Assembly: GCA_964617585.1 (NCBI GenBank)
Contig: CAZTXS010000005.1
Location: forward strand, 1-64,000
From: UMGS1601 sp964617585
Lineage (GTDB): Bacteria; Bacillota; Clostridia; Oscillospirales; Ruminococcaceae
Reading direction: 5' to 3'
Length of the DNA: 64,000 nt
Shown: positions 63,559 to 64,000 of the stretch, in pieces
Layout of the letters: every line of letters begins with the position of its first letter
Numbering within the stretch: position 1 is the first letter of the stretch
Notes under the pieces: model-generated
Database searches by the model: none
What the model was told of the DNA's origin: nothing
The model's input: the letters and a program-made list of their open reading frames with translations, nothing else
Made by a program: the position numbers and the translations under genes

Positions 63559-64000
63559 TTAACCGTCCGGCTCGGTCTGCCGACCTACCTCCATTTTAAG
63601 AAGCTTGGACACTCCCTTTTCCTGCATGGTAACGCCGTAAAGAACGTCGCATTCCTCCATTGTTCCGCGTCTGTGAGTGATGAGAATAAACTGAGTTTTA
63701 TCCGTGAAATTTCTAAGATACTGAGCGTATTTTGTTACGTTTACATCATCGAGAGCCGCTTCAATCTCATCAAGAATACAAAACGGCGACGGCTTTATTT
63801 TAAGTATCGAAAAATAAATAGCGATTGCTACAAAAGCCTGTTCTCCTCCCGAAAGACTCATAAGATTTTTAATTACTTTACCCGGAGGAGCAACCTTAAT
63901 CTCAATTCCCGATTCAAGAACATCATCAGGATCGGACAAAACAAGCTCTGCCGCTCCGCCTCCGAAAAGCTCTGTAAATATAACCTTAAAGTTATTATTA
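63559..64000 (-). CDS. smc: Chromosome segregation protein SMC, C-terminal part (cut by the window end)
   Basis: The frame stays open to the last base of the window. The visible 146 residues start with FKVIFTELFGGGAAEL and contain the ABC signature LMSLSGGEQAFVAIAIYF, Walker B FCILDEIEAALDD and the H-loop LITHRRGTME, as in the SMC C-terminal ATPase head. The N-terminal head, coiled coils and hinge lie outside. SMC compacts and separates the chromosome with ScpAB. Confidence 0.95.
   Translation of the reverse strand, partial: NNNFKVIFTELFGGGAAELVLSDPDDVLESGIEIKVAPPGKVIKNLMSLSGGEQAFVAIAIYFSILKIKPSPFCILDEIEAALDDVNVTKYAQYLRNFTDKTQFILITHRRGTMEECDVLYGVTMQEKGVSKLLKMEVGRQTEPDG

Noticed and set aside
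1..64000. Insertion sequences, prophage genes or transposases
   Set aside because: No transposase, integrase or phage gene is seen. The only repeats are the CRISPR array and the two-copy structured element.

Overview
The window is low-to-moderate GC DNA from a Gram-positive anaerobe of the class Clostridia, most likely a Ruminococcus-like member of the Oscillospiraceae. This rests on gene content (WhiA, RapZ, HprK, pyruvate phosphate dikinase, LPXTG-sorted pili), strong AGGAGG-type ribosome binding sites, TTG and GTG starts, sigma-A-type promoters, and gene order. The species cannot be fixed from the sequence alone.

Layout. 1-2353: pth and glmU, both minus, bordered by a structured dispersed repeat. 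2460-5298: ppdK, plus, with its own promoter and terminator. 5407-8391: a minus-strand rpsO-pnp-tRNA-Leu block with a probable S15 autoregulatory leader. 8420-27637: a long minus-strand housekeeping series starting at a murD promoter: murD, two M42 aminopeptidases, a GNAT, a YnbB-like PLP enzyme, hprK, a PHP phosphatase, murB, rapZ, whiA, a small membrane protein and dnaE. A second promoter then serves two M16 proteins, lgt and folD. 27708-33153: plus-strand potABCD followed by a PRPP synthetase. 33172-43633: a minus-strand pilus and surface-protein operon behind a consensus promoter. It holds a coiled-coil protein, a signal peptidase, a 1626-residue adhesin, the backbone pilin, a class C sortase, an LPQTG protein and a second sortase. 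43743-56741: a complete type I-C CRISPR-Cas locus with at least 68 repeats, interrupted by a 100-N assembly gap. 56758-56862: a second copy of the dispersed repeat. 56894-64000: the minus-strand series smc (partial), a frameshifted DUF3781-like gene, ftsY, an Spx/ArsC-like gene, an XTP pyrophosphatase, yhbY, nadD, yqeK, rsfS and leuS.

How the genes work together. The pilus operon appears self-sufficient: a signal peptidase for processing, two pilin or adhesin subunits, a class C sortase for polymerisation, and a separate small sortase beside the LPQTG protein. The CRISPR locus has three separate predicted promoters (cas3, cas5-to-cas2, and array). The promoter before cas5 has an inverted repeat filling the spacer between its -35 and -10, which suggests repressor control. 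The spacer record is informative. Several spacers are present twice at distant places, and spacer base composition changes sharply along the array: AT-rich leader-distal, very GC-rich nearer the leader, then AT-rich again at the leader.

The most novel items are the dispersed structured element, the putative operator inside the cas promoter, the repeated re-acquisition of the same spacers, the two-ended membrane anchoring of PotD, the charged tail on Lgt, and the disrupted DUF3781 gene. No wholly new multi-gene system is clearly visible. The pilus operon with its own signal peptidase and coiled-coil partner is the nearest candidate.
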